The notes below the pieces were generated by a model that was not told the DNA's origin, ran no database searches, and worked only from the letters and a program-made list of their open reading frames with translations. Positions 1 to 6,664 of a DNA stretch of 32,747 bases are shown in pieces (within the stretch, counting starts at the first letter, position 1; every line of letters begins with the position of its first letter). This DNA is from a bacterium. Its GTDB lineage: Bacteria > Patescibacteriota > Minisyncoccia > UBA6257 > JACOXY01. The position numbers were made by a program, and so were the translations under genes. Location of the stretch: positions 1 to 32,747 of the forward strand of contig JAUXUB010000010.1 in assembly GCA_030680955.1 (NCBI GenBank), written 5' to 3'.

Positions 1-94
1 TTTGGGTTTCTCCCGCATCCAACAGAGCTTCTATTCTATCCCTCTGACCCATCGTGAGCTGATGCCAGCTCCGACGTTGTTGTATTTGTTCCAT
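1..94 (-). mobile_element. IS30-family transposase, N-terminal fragment (runs off the window)
   Basis: On the minus strand an ATG at 94 opens a frame that stays open to the window edge (31 codons). The visible residues include HQLTMGQRDRIEALLDAG. This matches the N-terminal helix-turn-helix of IS30-family transposases, which usually reads like 'LTxxERxxIxxLLxxG'. IS30 transposases bind the element's ends with this domain and use a C-terminal DDE domain to cut and join DNA; that part is outside the window. The start lies only 24 nt from the gene on the other strand, so the IS end should lie near 95-160, but I cannot define the inverted repeat. Family assignment is by motif recognition only. 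Confidence 0.7.
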
Positions 95-117
95 AATACA
101 ATTTTCGCCGAAGAAGA

Positions 118-1161
118 TTGCAATTCAAAGGGGAATTTTCGATCAAATACAGGGTTTCAAAATTAGCAAATCACTTTTTTTTCATCGCTACGCTATCGAA
201 TTGGCATTATAGTTGCAGAAAAGAAGATCGGGAAAAATGGCTTCGTATGACAGGAAAGCTTACTGTAGATGAAGAAAAGGCGCTTGCTTCTTTTGCGCAT
301 CTTATGAAAATAAAATATGGATTTCAATCACCAGAAACATATCTTGGTGAGATTTTTTATAAATATGACGGAGTTGTAGCCTGGCGAAAACTAAAGAAGT
401 TAGCAGGCGAAAGAGATTATATACTGATTAAAGGATTTTTTTTAATGTTCCGGAACAGATTTGAATTAGTGTGGAGTAAAGAGCATATTAGAAGACTTAA
501 TACTTTTAAGAAATCTATGCAGAATAAAAAAACAACACAATTTCTTGATTCTGTGGCATTTATGTTCGGGAAGGCAATAGCAGTAAGAGATACTATGACA
601 CTTATAATTCTCTTTTCACCGCAAGATTTTAGTTTCACAGCGGCGGGGAGCGCAAATCTTATAGGAAATTTTATTTCAATTGAACTCCCAGATATGAATA
701 AGCACACCTGGCAATTATCGTATTCTGTCGCCCTAATTGGCCATGAAATCGGTCACCTTTATTTTAAAAAAAGGAAAGGAAAAACGATGATCGTGTCTGC
801 GTTAAAAAAACTGCAACTAAAAAAGCAATACAATTTGCTCCCATTTGCGACCTTTACTGTTATCAATGAAGCAATTACATCTGCATTTGTTCCTATAGGT
901 TCATTGGGACAAAAATACTTTTCAAATATGATTGCTGATTTGCTTTTTTCCAATCTGCCACGTGGCTTCACAGCAGGACAAGCTTTGCGTGAAGGTAAAC
1001 CAGTTTCCTTTTATTCAAATATTGAAATATATTTTGTATGGAAATTATTTCCAATTGCGTATCAGTATGTCAGAGAAAAAAAGCCAATTGATCGAGCATT
1101 TATAATCAAAACCGCATTGCTACTTAAAGACTTAATGAAGCAAAAAACTGGCAACGGGTAA
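118..1161 (+). CDS. putative HEXXH zinc metallopeptidase-like protein
   Basis: A 347-aa protein with a clear zinc-binding motif, HEIGH at about residues 209-213. An INEA segment about 38 residues later (Glu ~251) could supply the third, gluzincin-type ligand. The segment before the motif is hydrophobic, as expected for the active-site helix. I do not recognise a named family and the substrate is unknown. The only usable start is a TTG at 118, preceded by GAAGAAGA, which could be a weak SD; an in-frame stop lies at 94-96. The first residues read as normal domain sequence, yet the start abuts an IS30-type transposase. The 5' end may therefore have been trimmed or re-formed by the insertion. No partner gene follows closely: 273 nt separate it from the next gene. 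Confidence 0.6.
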   Translation: MQFKGEFSIKYRVSKLANHFFFIATLSNWHYSCRKEDREKWLRMTGKLTVDEEKALASFAHLMKIKYGFQSPETYLGEIFYKYDGVVAWRKLKKLAGERDYILIKGFFLMFRNRFELVWSKEHIRRLNTFKKSMQNKKTTQFLDSVAFMFGKAIAVRDTMTLIILFSPQDFSFTAAGSANLIGNFISIELPDMNKHTWQLSYSVALIGHEIGHLYFKKRKGKTMIVSALKKLQLKKQYNLLPFATFTVINEAITSAFVPIGSLGQKYFSNMIADLLFSNLPRGFTAGQALREGKPVSFYSNIEIYFVWKLFPIAYQYVREKKPIDRAFIIKTALLLKDLMKQKTGNG

Positions 1162-1297
1162 TGCTGTTCGTCTTAGTTTACGGTTATATATCGCATACTT
1201 TAATACATGCCGCAGGCTTCATGTGAATATACATGGTGGTGGCTCTGGGCTCGCTAATATAGATGAAAACCGATAATAATAGTGAGTTGCAGTTTAT

Positions 1298-1326
1298 TTG
1301 ACAATGTACTGCGATTATGATATAAT
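1298..1326 (+). promoter_or_regulatory. perfect-consensus sigma-70 promoter
   Basis: TTGACA at 1298-1303, exactly 17 nt, then TATAAT at 1321-1326. Every position matches the housekeeping consensus. Predicted start is near 1333, about 100 nt before the ATG at 1435. It is the strongest promoter in the window. Confidence 0.85.
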
Positions 1327-1346
1327 GACCACAATTCAACGTTCAA

Positions 1347-1398
1347 GGCGTCCTGTATGTGCAAACTAGCACATAAAGTTGCAGTATAGCCTTTTTTT
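1347..1398 (+). ncRNA. structured leader or short RNA ending in a U tract
   Basis: Just after the consensus promoter the RNA can fold into a stacked stem. GGC (1347-1349) pairs with GCC (1389-1391), CTG (1353-1355) with CAG (1382-1384), and TATGTGC (1356-1362) with GCACATA (1369-1375) around a 6-nt loop. Seven T follow at 1392-1398. This is the layout of an intrinsic terminator or attenuator and would release an RNA of about 65 nt. It could be a small RNA, or a leader that controls the gene at 1435. I do not recognise a known riboswitch class. The outer helices are only 3 bp, so the termination strength is uncertain. Confidence 0.5.
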
Positions 1399-1434
1399 CG
1401 CTATGATATATAAATCTTTTTAGCTTAAATATAG

Positions 1435-2928
1435 ATGATGATAAAAGTGGATAAAAAATTTAAGAAAGTTGTCGTTCTGGATACCGTTATTTTTTATCCA
1501 GAGCATCGCAAACTCCTCAATTCAATTGCTGCGGAGGTTTTGGAATTTCCGACAAGCTTGCCGGATGGGTTAGAAAAACAGTATGAGGAAAGTCCCGATC
1601 TTTTCCTAAATAAATTGTGTTATACACAAATAGCAATTGATAATATCCCCTTACAATTACTGATGAATCGTATTGACGGAGCAGATGTTGTAATAAGTTG
1701 TTGGACGGATATTCCGGATGAAATTTTACGTTTAAACCCACAACTTAAACTTATCGTCTTTTGGACTCACGAACGAGAACACAGGATAAACGTAAAGCTT
1801 GCCGAAGAACTAGGCATTACTGTTGCAAATATTCCGGACTACGGAACTGATGCTGTTGCCGAAGTGGTGTTTGCTGGATTATGGCAATTACTTCATAGAA
1901 ATTTTGGAGCCGACAGCACTTTGGAATATGGAGGTAATATTTCTCACGCAATCGTTGATTATGTTTTTAATCATTTCCGACAACTTCAAGATAACGAAAA
2001 ATATACTCGTTCTGGGAAATTCACTCACCATTTTCATAAGATTGGGTTAATGAAATTTGATTTTACTCAAAAAAATCTCGATGAGTTGATACCCGAGCGT
2101 CTTATAGAATACAAGCGAGTTGGACTGTTAAATATTGCAAAATCAAACGAAACCATGAATGCGCTTCGCACACTGGGAGTTATTTGTGAACAATATAAAA
2201 TCAGTGATACTTCCTTAGCTACTTATTATAAGTTTTTAGCAGAGAATGATATAATATTCTACGACTCAAAATTGATTAGCCACTCTGAAATTAGTAAAAT
2301 TACTGTAATGTTTGCCAACAAGCTAGTGGATGTTGAAAAATTATCATCCGCCAAGTATTCATTTAACGACAAAATTTTTGGTGTCGTTGGTCTTGGCAGA
2401 ATCGGAATAAAAGTAGCCACTATTGCAAAGGGGTTGGGATTTGAAGTGCTATATTACTCAAAGACACGAAAAAATCAACTGGAAAATGAGTTGGGAATAA
2501 AATATGTTGAATTAGAAAAATTAGCAGAAATAAGTGATATCGTTTCAGTGCATGTTCCAGCACACAAAGCAGAGAATTTATTTGATGATAAATTGATTGC
2601 GAAACTAAAAAATAGTTCGATCTTTATTAACACAGCAGACGGAAACGCAATTGACCAGCACGCATTGACTAAACGAATGTTGGCTGGGGAAATCTTTGCG
2701 TATCTCGATGTTTATCCCGGTTTGCCTAGAAAAGACATTCTTGGTATGCACATGAAAGACAAAACTGATTGGAAAATCCACAAAGAATTATCTAATAACG
2801 TTCTTGCTTATCGTGCTGGTTGGAAAACACAAGAGTCAATTAATGTTAAAACTTATAAACTCCTCGGTGAGATGATAGATTTTCTTGTGGGTAAGAAAGA
2901 TAAATATGTTTTGCCAGACGAATTGTAA
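1435..2928 (+). CDS. D-2-hydroxyacid dehydrogenase-like protein with a large insertion and lost catalytic residues
   Basis: A 497-aa protein; the family usually has 310-400. The N-terminal part (to ~155) resembles the substrate domain (IPDYGTDAVAEVVFAGLW corresponds to the usual 'xPGYxTxxVAExxxAL' helix). The NAD-binding core has GLGRIG at 319-324. About 145 residues of unrecognised sequence (~156-300) are inserted between these. The catalytic Arg of the usual 'NTARG' is Asp (NTADG, D402). The Glu after the 'DVF' motif is absent (DVYPGLP), and the His of 'PHxAG' is replaced (AYRAG, ~459). It may still bind NAD but is unlikely to be a normal dehydrogenase. No SD precedes the ATG. The stop lies 5 nt before tRNA-Cys. 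Confidence 0.75.
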   Translation: MMIKVDKKFKKVVVLDTVIFYPEHRKLLNSIAAEVLEFPTSLPDGLEKQYEESPDLFLNKLCYTQIAIDNIPLQLLMNRIDGADVVISCWTDIPDEILRLNPQLKLIVFWTHEREHRINVKLAEELGITVANIPDYGTDAVAEVVFAGLWQLLHRNFGADSTLEYGGNISHAIVDYVFNHFRQLQDNEKYTRSGKFTHHFHKIGLMKFDFTQKNLDELIPERLIEYKRVGLLNIAKSNETMNALRTLGVICEQYKISDTSLATYYKFLAENDIIFYDSKLISHSEISKITVMFANKLVDVEKLSSAKYSFNDKIFGVVGLGRIGIKVATIAKGLGFEVLYYSKTRKNQLENELGIKYVELEKLAEISDIVSVHVPAHKAENLFDDKLIAKLKNSSIFINTADGNAIDQHALTKRMLAGEIFAYLDVYPGLPRKDILGMHMKDKTDWKIHKELSNNVLAYRAGWKTQESINVKTYKLLGEMIDFLVGKKDKYVLPDEL

Positions 2929-2933
2929 TACTT

Positions 2934-3006
2934 GGCGAGGTCGCCGAGATGGCTCAGGCGCAAGCTTGCAAAGCTTGAGACGATGGTTCGACTCCATCCC
3001 TCGCCT
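2934..3006 (+). tRNA. tRNA-Cys(GCA)
   Basis: The full cloverleaf can be read. Acceptor GGCGAGG/CCTCGCC has 7 bp; the D-arm is 2943-2959 with a 3-bp stem. The anticodon arm is CAAGC-TTGCAAA-GCTTG with anticodon GCA at 2968-2970. The variable loop is 4 nt, the T-arm is GATGG-TTCGACT-CCATC, and the discriminator is U73 (3006). U73 with a GCA anticodon is the cysteine identity set. Length is 73 nt with no encoded CCA, so CCA must be added by nucleotidyltransferase. It sits 5 nt after the dehydrogenase-like stop and 17 nt before the next ATG, so it is probably processed from the same transcript. Confidence 0.93.
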
Positions 3007-3023
3007 CAAATAATAAAAATTAT

Positions 3024-4547
3024 ATGTCAGAAAACGAAAAATTAACGAGAGAAAAGTTTAATTTTCTCAAAAAATATTACGATGAAACATGGGATGAGAA
3101 TAGCCACACCCTTCATGTTGGTTTATTTAAGAACGATCAAGATTCTCTTGCTGATTCTTACAGGCACGCAACGGATTATTTGATAAATAATGCTTATGAT
3201 GTTGTTCCAATAACAAAAAAATCAGTCATTCTTGATGTTGGTTGTGGTACGGGGAGAACATTAGTAGATGTTTGCTTGCAATACGGCTGTCGTGGAGTTG
3301 GGGTTGATTTGAGCGACGAACAAATTAATGATGCCAAAAACCATATTAGTAAAATAAACCAAGAAAGACTACTGCAAGGATTACCTAAAATTAGAGCAAA
3401 GTTTATTAGAGGGAGCGGAAGCGAACTTGATAAAACTTTCAAGAAAGACAGCCAATTTACACATATCATCAGTCAAGATGCAATTCTCTTAATTACGAAT
3501 AAGCAATCTCTTTTTCGTAATATCCTTCGTCTTTTAGTTCCGGGTGGTATTTTTGCCGTCGCAGATTTCCTGTCAGAATCTGCGCCAGAAGAAAGAACCG
3601 AGAGTGAGGAGAATTTAATATACAAGTTAGTAAATTGGAACGAGGGGCTTTCTTTCGAGGCATATGGAAAGATATTGGAAACTATTGGTTTGTCAGTGGT
3701 GAAGTCTGAAAGACGAGATACAGACATGATAAATACCTATGCGAAACTTGCTCAAAAAATGGAACAGCATATTGTGGACGGAGACAAAACATATACCGAG
3801 TTAAAAGAACGATATGAAAGTATCGTATCTGCCGTAAAAAATGGAAAAATGGGTTGGGGGTTTTTCTTCGCTAAAAAATCCCAAAAAACAGCTTTGATCG
3901 CTGGAGCAAAAGAAAAATCTATCGGTCGTTTTGTAGCAAGTTACTTACACAAGATGGGGTGGAATATTTGGCTGTATAGTCGCAACGCTCGGAAAGTTAA
4001 TAAACTCTATTGGCATGAACGGAAGTGCGATATTTCCAGCGAGAAAAGTATTGCAAAACTTTTGGATGAAATACAAGATTTAGATCTCGTTATGATGCTT
4101 GCCGATACTGGAGGGGATGGTTTACTTGAGGAGTTATCAGAAGCAAAAGTTAAAGAATGCATGGACGCAAAATTGGTTGGAAGTGTTTTACTAAACAAAT
4201 CTCTCACTCTCAAATTTTTTAAACGTAGCAGACAAGTTAAAGTTATTTGGTGTGCTGGCAAACCATCAAAAAAATCAAAAGACCTCATACTTTACAGTAT
4301 GGTTAATTCCGGACTAGCATCGTATGTGGATGCGCTAAATGAGCACTATAAAAATGTTTTCGAAGCGTATTATCTACCGACGGGACTGATTTCACCCTCT
4401 ACACTTGGAGATGATTATATTCACAAAATGGGACCAGAATTACAAAAGGTTGCGGAACATCCACAAGTTATTGCAGATATGGTTCAAAAAATTATTGATA
4501 ACGAAATTGAGCCGGGTATAATTAATATAGAAAAGAATATAATATAG
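3024..4547 (+). CDS. class I SAM methyltransferase fused to a short-chain dehydrogenase-like domain
   Basis: A 507-aa two-domain protein. Residues ~1-285 are a Rossmann methyltransferase: DVGCGTG at 71-77 (SAM motif I), an acidic GVDLSDEQ end of strand 2 at ~93-100, and LVPGGIFAVADF at ~171. It resembles small-molecule C/N/O-methyltransferases. From ~286 a second Rossmann domain follows: GAKEKSIGRFVASYL as the nucleotide loop, KCDIS as the adenine-contacting Asp, LADTGG in place of the usual NNAG, and YSMVN at 424-428 in place of the catalytic YxxxK. The SDR Lys is Asn, so reductase activity is doubtful. No SD is seen. It starts 17 nt after tRNA-Cys and is likely co-transcribed with it. The substrate is unknown. 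Confidence 0.75.
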   Translation: MSENEKLTREKFNFLKKYYDETWDENSHTLHVGLFKNDQDSLADSYRHATDYLINNAYDVVPITKKSVILDVGCGTGRTLVDVCLQYGCRGVGVDLSDEQINDAKNHISKINQERLLQGLPKIRAKFIRGSGSELDKTFKKDSQFTHIISQDAILLITNKQSLFRNILRLLVPGGIFAVADFLSESAPEERTESEENLIYKLVNWNEGLSFEAYGKILETIGLSVVKSERRDTDMINTYAKLAQKMEQHIVDGDKTYTELKERYESIVSAVKNGKMGWGFFFAKKSQKTALIAGAKEKSIGRFVASYLHKMGWNIWLYSRNARKVNKLYWHERKCDISSEKSIAKLLDEIQDLDLVMMLADTGGDGLLEELSEAKVKECMDAKLVGSVLLNKSLTLKFFKRSRQVKVIWCAGKPSKKSKDLILYSMVNSGLASYVDALNEHYKNVFEAYYLPTGLISPSTLGDDYIHKMGPELQKVAEHPQVIADMVQKIIDNEIEPGIINIEKNII

Positions 4548-4590
4548 TGCCCTCGCCACGTTGAAAATAAAAAAAGCACATGAGCAGCAC

Positions 4591-4848
4591 ATGAACGACG
4601 AAGAAGAACATTTAGAGAAAGAACTTAGTAGAGATATAGAAGAAAGAGATCTGGAAACTAAGGCGGCAAGCAATGAAAGCAAAGAAACGTCGAACATCTT
4701 AGTAAGCAGAGAAGATCTTGAATAAATAGATTCATGGGCGCAAATGGATGGGGGATATATTAGAAATATGAATGATCCTGAGGGCGTAAAAAGAATGCTA
4801 CTGGCTATATATAATAAAGTGAGTGAACTTTTGGAATCAGAAGAGTAA
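4591..4848 (+). pseudogene. small acidic coiled protein interrupted by an in-frame TAA
   Basis: An ATG at 4591 (or an in-frame TTG at 4561) opens a 44-codon frame rich in Glu, Lys and Arg that ends in REDLE and TAA (4723-4725). The same frame continues without another stop for 40 codons to TAA at 4846-4848. This second part reads as normal protein (AQMDGGYIRNMNDPEG..., then an amphipathic KRMLLAIYNKVSELLESEE end). The parts look like one ~85-aa protein broken by a single-base change, or two separate small peptides; the second has its own ATG at 4744. I do not recognise the family. Confidence 0.4.
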
Positions 4849-4907
4849 AATTAAGTTAAGAAAAATCTAGAATTTAGAATTGCGGAGGTGCCAAATAAAG
4901 ATTTTTT

Positions 4908-5543
4908 TTATTTAATATTAATTTTCCAAAAATCAGCCAGAGTTGTTTCTGTCATTACTATGGCCATTTGGCCTGAATAATATTTTTTTATATTGCTATC
5001 TTCCCATCTCTTGTATGATTCTCGAAGTAACCATTTTGTAGTACGCATACTTTCAATAGCTTGCTCTTTCGTAAAAACAAATTCGCCAAAATCAATACAA
5101 ACCAAATTCCCATTTTTATCTATTCCATAATTGGATTGTATTTTATAAGTAGTATCGTGCATGCCATAAGTCCAAAGGGTTTTCTGTAACTCTATGTATT
5201 TATTTATTATTTCTATCCCATCTTTTTCATTTTTAAGATTATCACCAATTATAATAACTTTATCTTGAATATAGTTTAATCCTATTTTATTAAACTTAGG
5301 GTTTCCAAATATTGCACCAGGCAACGAATTTAATCTACTTTTCATAATTCGTAGTTTATTTCTCTCTCTTAATAGCGCCTTACACGCAATATAAAATGCA
5401 GCTAGATGTGATAGATTTTGCCTAGTTCTTATAAAATTATAAATCTTTAAAAGTGATGACCTCGATGATAAAAGTTTTTTAAACACTAGGTCAGAATCAT
5501 ATTCATATACCTGATAATAGAAGCCCTCATTGATGTAGTTCAT
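4908..5543 (-). CDS. protein-kinase-fold (phosphotransferase-like) protein
   Basis: A 211-aa protein with a compressed kinase-like order of motifs. It has an N-terminal NEGFYYQVYEY strand-loop-strand, a lysine pair after LVF (K22/K23), a catalytic-loop-like HD (129-130), then NGNLVCIDFGE with a DFG triad at ~151-153. That pattern is shared by aminoglycoside-phosphotransferase, RIO and Kdo-kinase-like small kinases. The substrate cannot be told, and it is shorter than most kinases. The promoter is an extended -10 (TGCTATAAT) whose TATAAT ends 6 nt before the ATG, so its mRNA is probably leaderless. It faces the accessory island genes and has no operon partner. Confidence 0.5.
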   Translation of the reverse strand: MNYINEGFYYQVYEYDSDLVFKKLLSSRSSLLKIYNFIRTRQNLSHLAAFYIACKALLRERNKLRIMKSRLNSLPGAIFGNPKFNKIGLNYIQDKVIIIGDNLKNEKDGIEIINKYIELQKTLWTYGMHDTTYKIQSNYGIDKNGNLVCIDFGEFVFTKEQAIESMRTTKWLLRESYKRWEDSNIKKYYSGQMAIVMTETTLADFWKINIK

Positions 5544-5549
5544 AAATAT

Positions 5550-5558
5550 ATTATAGCA
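5550..5558 (-). promoter_or_regulatory. extended -10 promoter predicting a leaderless mRNA (kinase-fold gene)
   Basis: On the minus strand TGC plus TATAAT (5555-5550) lies 6 nt before the ATG at 5543. Transcription should start at or next to the A of the start codon. There is no room for a Shine-Dalgarno sequence. Confidence 0.55.
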
Positions 5559-5816
5559 AATATTGAAAATTGGCGGTTGTTTTATGTTGCTCGGCCTCCT
5601 CTAAATCTTTTCCAGTTCATTTTCTTTATTCCACTGATGATTCAAAAAAGCCAAAATATTCAAACTGTGTGGTATCTTCTTGCACTGAGTTTATCAAAGT
5701 GTTTTTGTAAGCACAGATCAAATAATGCTATAATATAAACGATGTATACCAAGATGAAACTTAAGTTTATCCGCATAATGATTAATAATATTGTATAATA
5801 AAATTGTATTTAAAAC
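5556..5816. other. intergenic stretch without a recognised gene
   Basis: AT-rich DNA between two divergent genes (the whole gap is 5544-5859). Apart from the promoter elements at its two ends I see no open frame with coding character, no stable hairpin with a T run and no RNA gene. Confidence 0.5.
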
Positions 5817-5845
5817 TTGCTAAAAAGTTTATAAAGTATTATTAT
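5817..5845 (+). promoter_or_regulatory. promoter of the Fic-inhibitor-like gene
   Basis: TTGCTA (5817-5822), 17 nt, TATTAT (5840-5845). The predicted start is near 5852, leaving a leader of under 10 nt before the ATG at 5860. No SD is present. Confidence 0.5.
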
Positions 5846-5859
5846 ATCGTTCTTAAACT

Positions 5860-6084
5860 ATGAAGAAACAAAAAATCACAAAAAGAAAAACATCCTTAGA
5901 AAGATTGTTAGATTTACAACTCGAGTCGCAAAAATTGCCACAACTTTCACCTGTAGAAAAAGCGAAGTTGGAGCAGGCTTTTGCAATCGAGCAGCTTTAT
6001 AATTCAAGCAAATTGGAGGGTTCATCATTAACAACAAAGATGATTGATAGAGCAATTTATGGAAAAAAACTTTCAGCGGCCTAA
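5860..6084 (+). CDS. small protein with a Fic inhibitory-helix motif; probable frameshift near its 3' end
   Basis: A 74-aa basic protein. Its core AIEQLYNSSKLEGSSLTTK contains S49-xxx-E53-G54, the [S/T]xxxE[G/N] motif of the helix that blocks ATP in Fic AMP-transferases. Fic proteins carry it in an N-terminal helix or receive it from a separate antitoxin such as VbhA. No Fic core (HPFxxGNG) is visible nearby. Near the 3' end there is a run of seven A (6063-6069). If one A is removed the frame continues to TAA at 6110-6112 with the end NFQRPKTKDELKEK, which reads more like protein than the present KLSAA end. It is either a real frameshift, a slippage site or a sequencing error. The function is inferred from one motif. 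Confidence 0.5.
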   Translation: MKKQKITKRKTSLERLLDLQLESQKLPQLSPVEKAKLEQAFAIEQLYNSSKLEGSSLTTKMIDRAIYGKKLSAA

Positions 6085-6130
6085 AACGAAAGATGAGCTA
6101 AAAGAAAAATAAAGTTGCTCGCAAAGCTAA

Positions 6131-6157
6131 GCGGGTGTAGTTTATATAAACTTTGGA
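6131..6157 (+). other. tRNA 5'-half-like sequence
   Basis: GCGGGTG-TA followed by a 4-bp D-like stem (GTTT/AAAC) with a 4-nt loop, then TTGGA at 6153-6157. GCGGG can pair with CCCGC, and TTGGA with TCCGA, of the tRNA-fMet-like 3' half at 6403-6446. The D-loop lacks the GG pair and is too short, so it would not be a normal functional half. It may be a decayed tRNA end or chance. Confidence 0.25.
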
Positions 6158-6402
6158 TTGTAAAAACTAAGATAATTTATCTCTTATAGAATTGTTATTT
6201 GGCCCATTATTTTCAATTTGTTTATAGCGATAGAGGAATAACTGGTTGCCCACCTGTTGCCCAAAAATTGATAAAAGGGGATGAAATCTGATAACAACTG
6301 ATGACAGTTGAGAATCTGGATTTAATCAAATGAGCTAGCATTTAATGCATTATTCTTGTTTTTATTGGAGATTTATTACGTTATTCAGTTTTGCCTTTTC
6401 AT

Positions 6403-6446
6403 GGCTCATAATCCGAAGGTATGTGGTTCAATTCCAATCCCCGCAA
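6403..6446 (+). pseudogene. initiator tRNA-Met-like 3' half (tRNA remnant or attachment-site copy)
   Basis: The stretch follows tRNA positions 32-73 with exact spacing. Loop CTCATAA (anticodon CAT, 6405-6411), stem TCCGA, variable AGGTA, T-arm TGTGG-TTCAATT-CCAAT, then CCCCGCA and discriminator A (6446). CTCATAA plus a CCCCGCA-A end is typical of bacterial initiator tRNA. The T-stem has two mismatches and no 5' half is adjacent, so it is not a working tRNA as it stands. Partial tRNA 3' ends are commonly left where elements integrate into tRNA genes. There is no nearby integrase to confirm this. Confidence 0.5.
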
Positions 6447-6563
6447 TAGTTCAGTCTTCATTTCTATGGAACCGAGGTCATTCTACTCCAGCGCTCAGAA
6501 TGCCTCTTTCTCTCAATATAAAATAGTTAAAATTGAAGGTTTAAGGATATCCACACCTACCTG

Positions 6564-6593
6564 TTGACTTCGTATTGGTTATTAGGCTATTAT
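6564..6593 (+). promoter_or_regulatory. promoter upstream of the 6608 hairpin
   Basis: TTGACT (6564-6569), 18 nt, TATTAT (6588-6593). The predicted start near 6600 would make a transcript that begins directly with the strong hairpin at 6608. Confidence 0.45.
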
Positions 6594-6607
6594 CTAAATG
6601 AAAGTCA

Positions 6608-6640
6608 CCCGCGCCTCCCGAAAGGGAGTGTGCGGGTTTT
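6608..6640 (+). terminator. strong hairpin with U tract before the NYN gene
   Basis: CCCGC (6608-6612) pairs with GCGGG (6632-6636), and CTCCC (6615-6619) with GGGAG (6624-6628), around a GAAA tetraloop. TTTT follows. It can end transcripts from upstream. If the promoter at 6564 is real it would give only a ~40-nt RNA, so the hairpin may instead act as an attenuator of the downstream gene. Confidence 0.65.
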
Positions 6641-6651
6641 CAGTTTTAGTA

Positions 6652-6657
6652 TACAAT
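6652..6657 (+). promoter_or_regulatory. -10 box predicting a leaderless NYN mRNA
   Basis: TACAAT ends 7 nt before the ATG at 6665, after the terminator hairpin. No recognisable -35 box or SD is seen. This is weaker support than for the tpiA and nth sites. Confidence 0.35.
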
Positions 6658-6664
6658 AACAAAC

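Noticed and set aside
417-707. Minus-strand frame opposite the metallopeptidase gene
   Set aside because: Shadow of a real gene: no start signal and low-complexity, hydrophobic translation.
6158-6404. A group I intron between the tRNA halves
   Set aside because: The exon would have to end in U and the intron in G; no cut that restores the anticodon loop meets both, and I see no P3-P7 core motifs.
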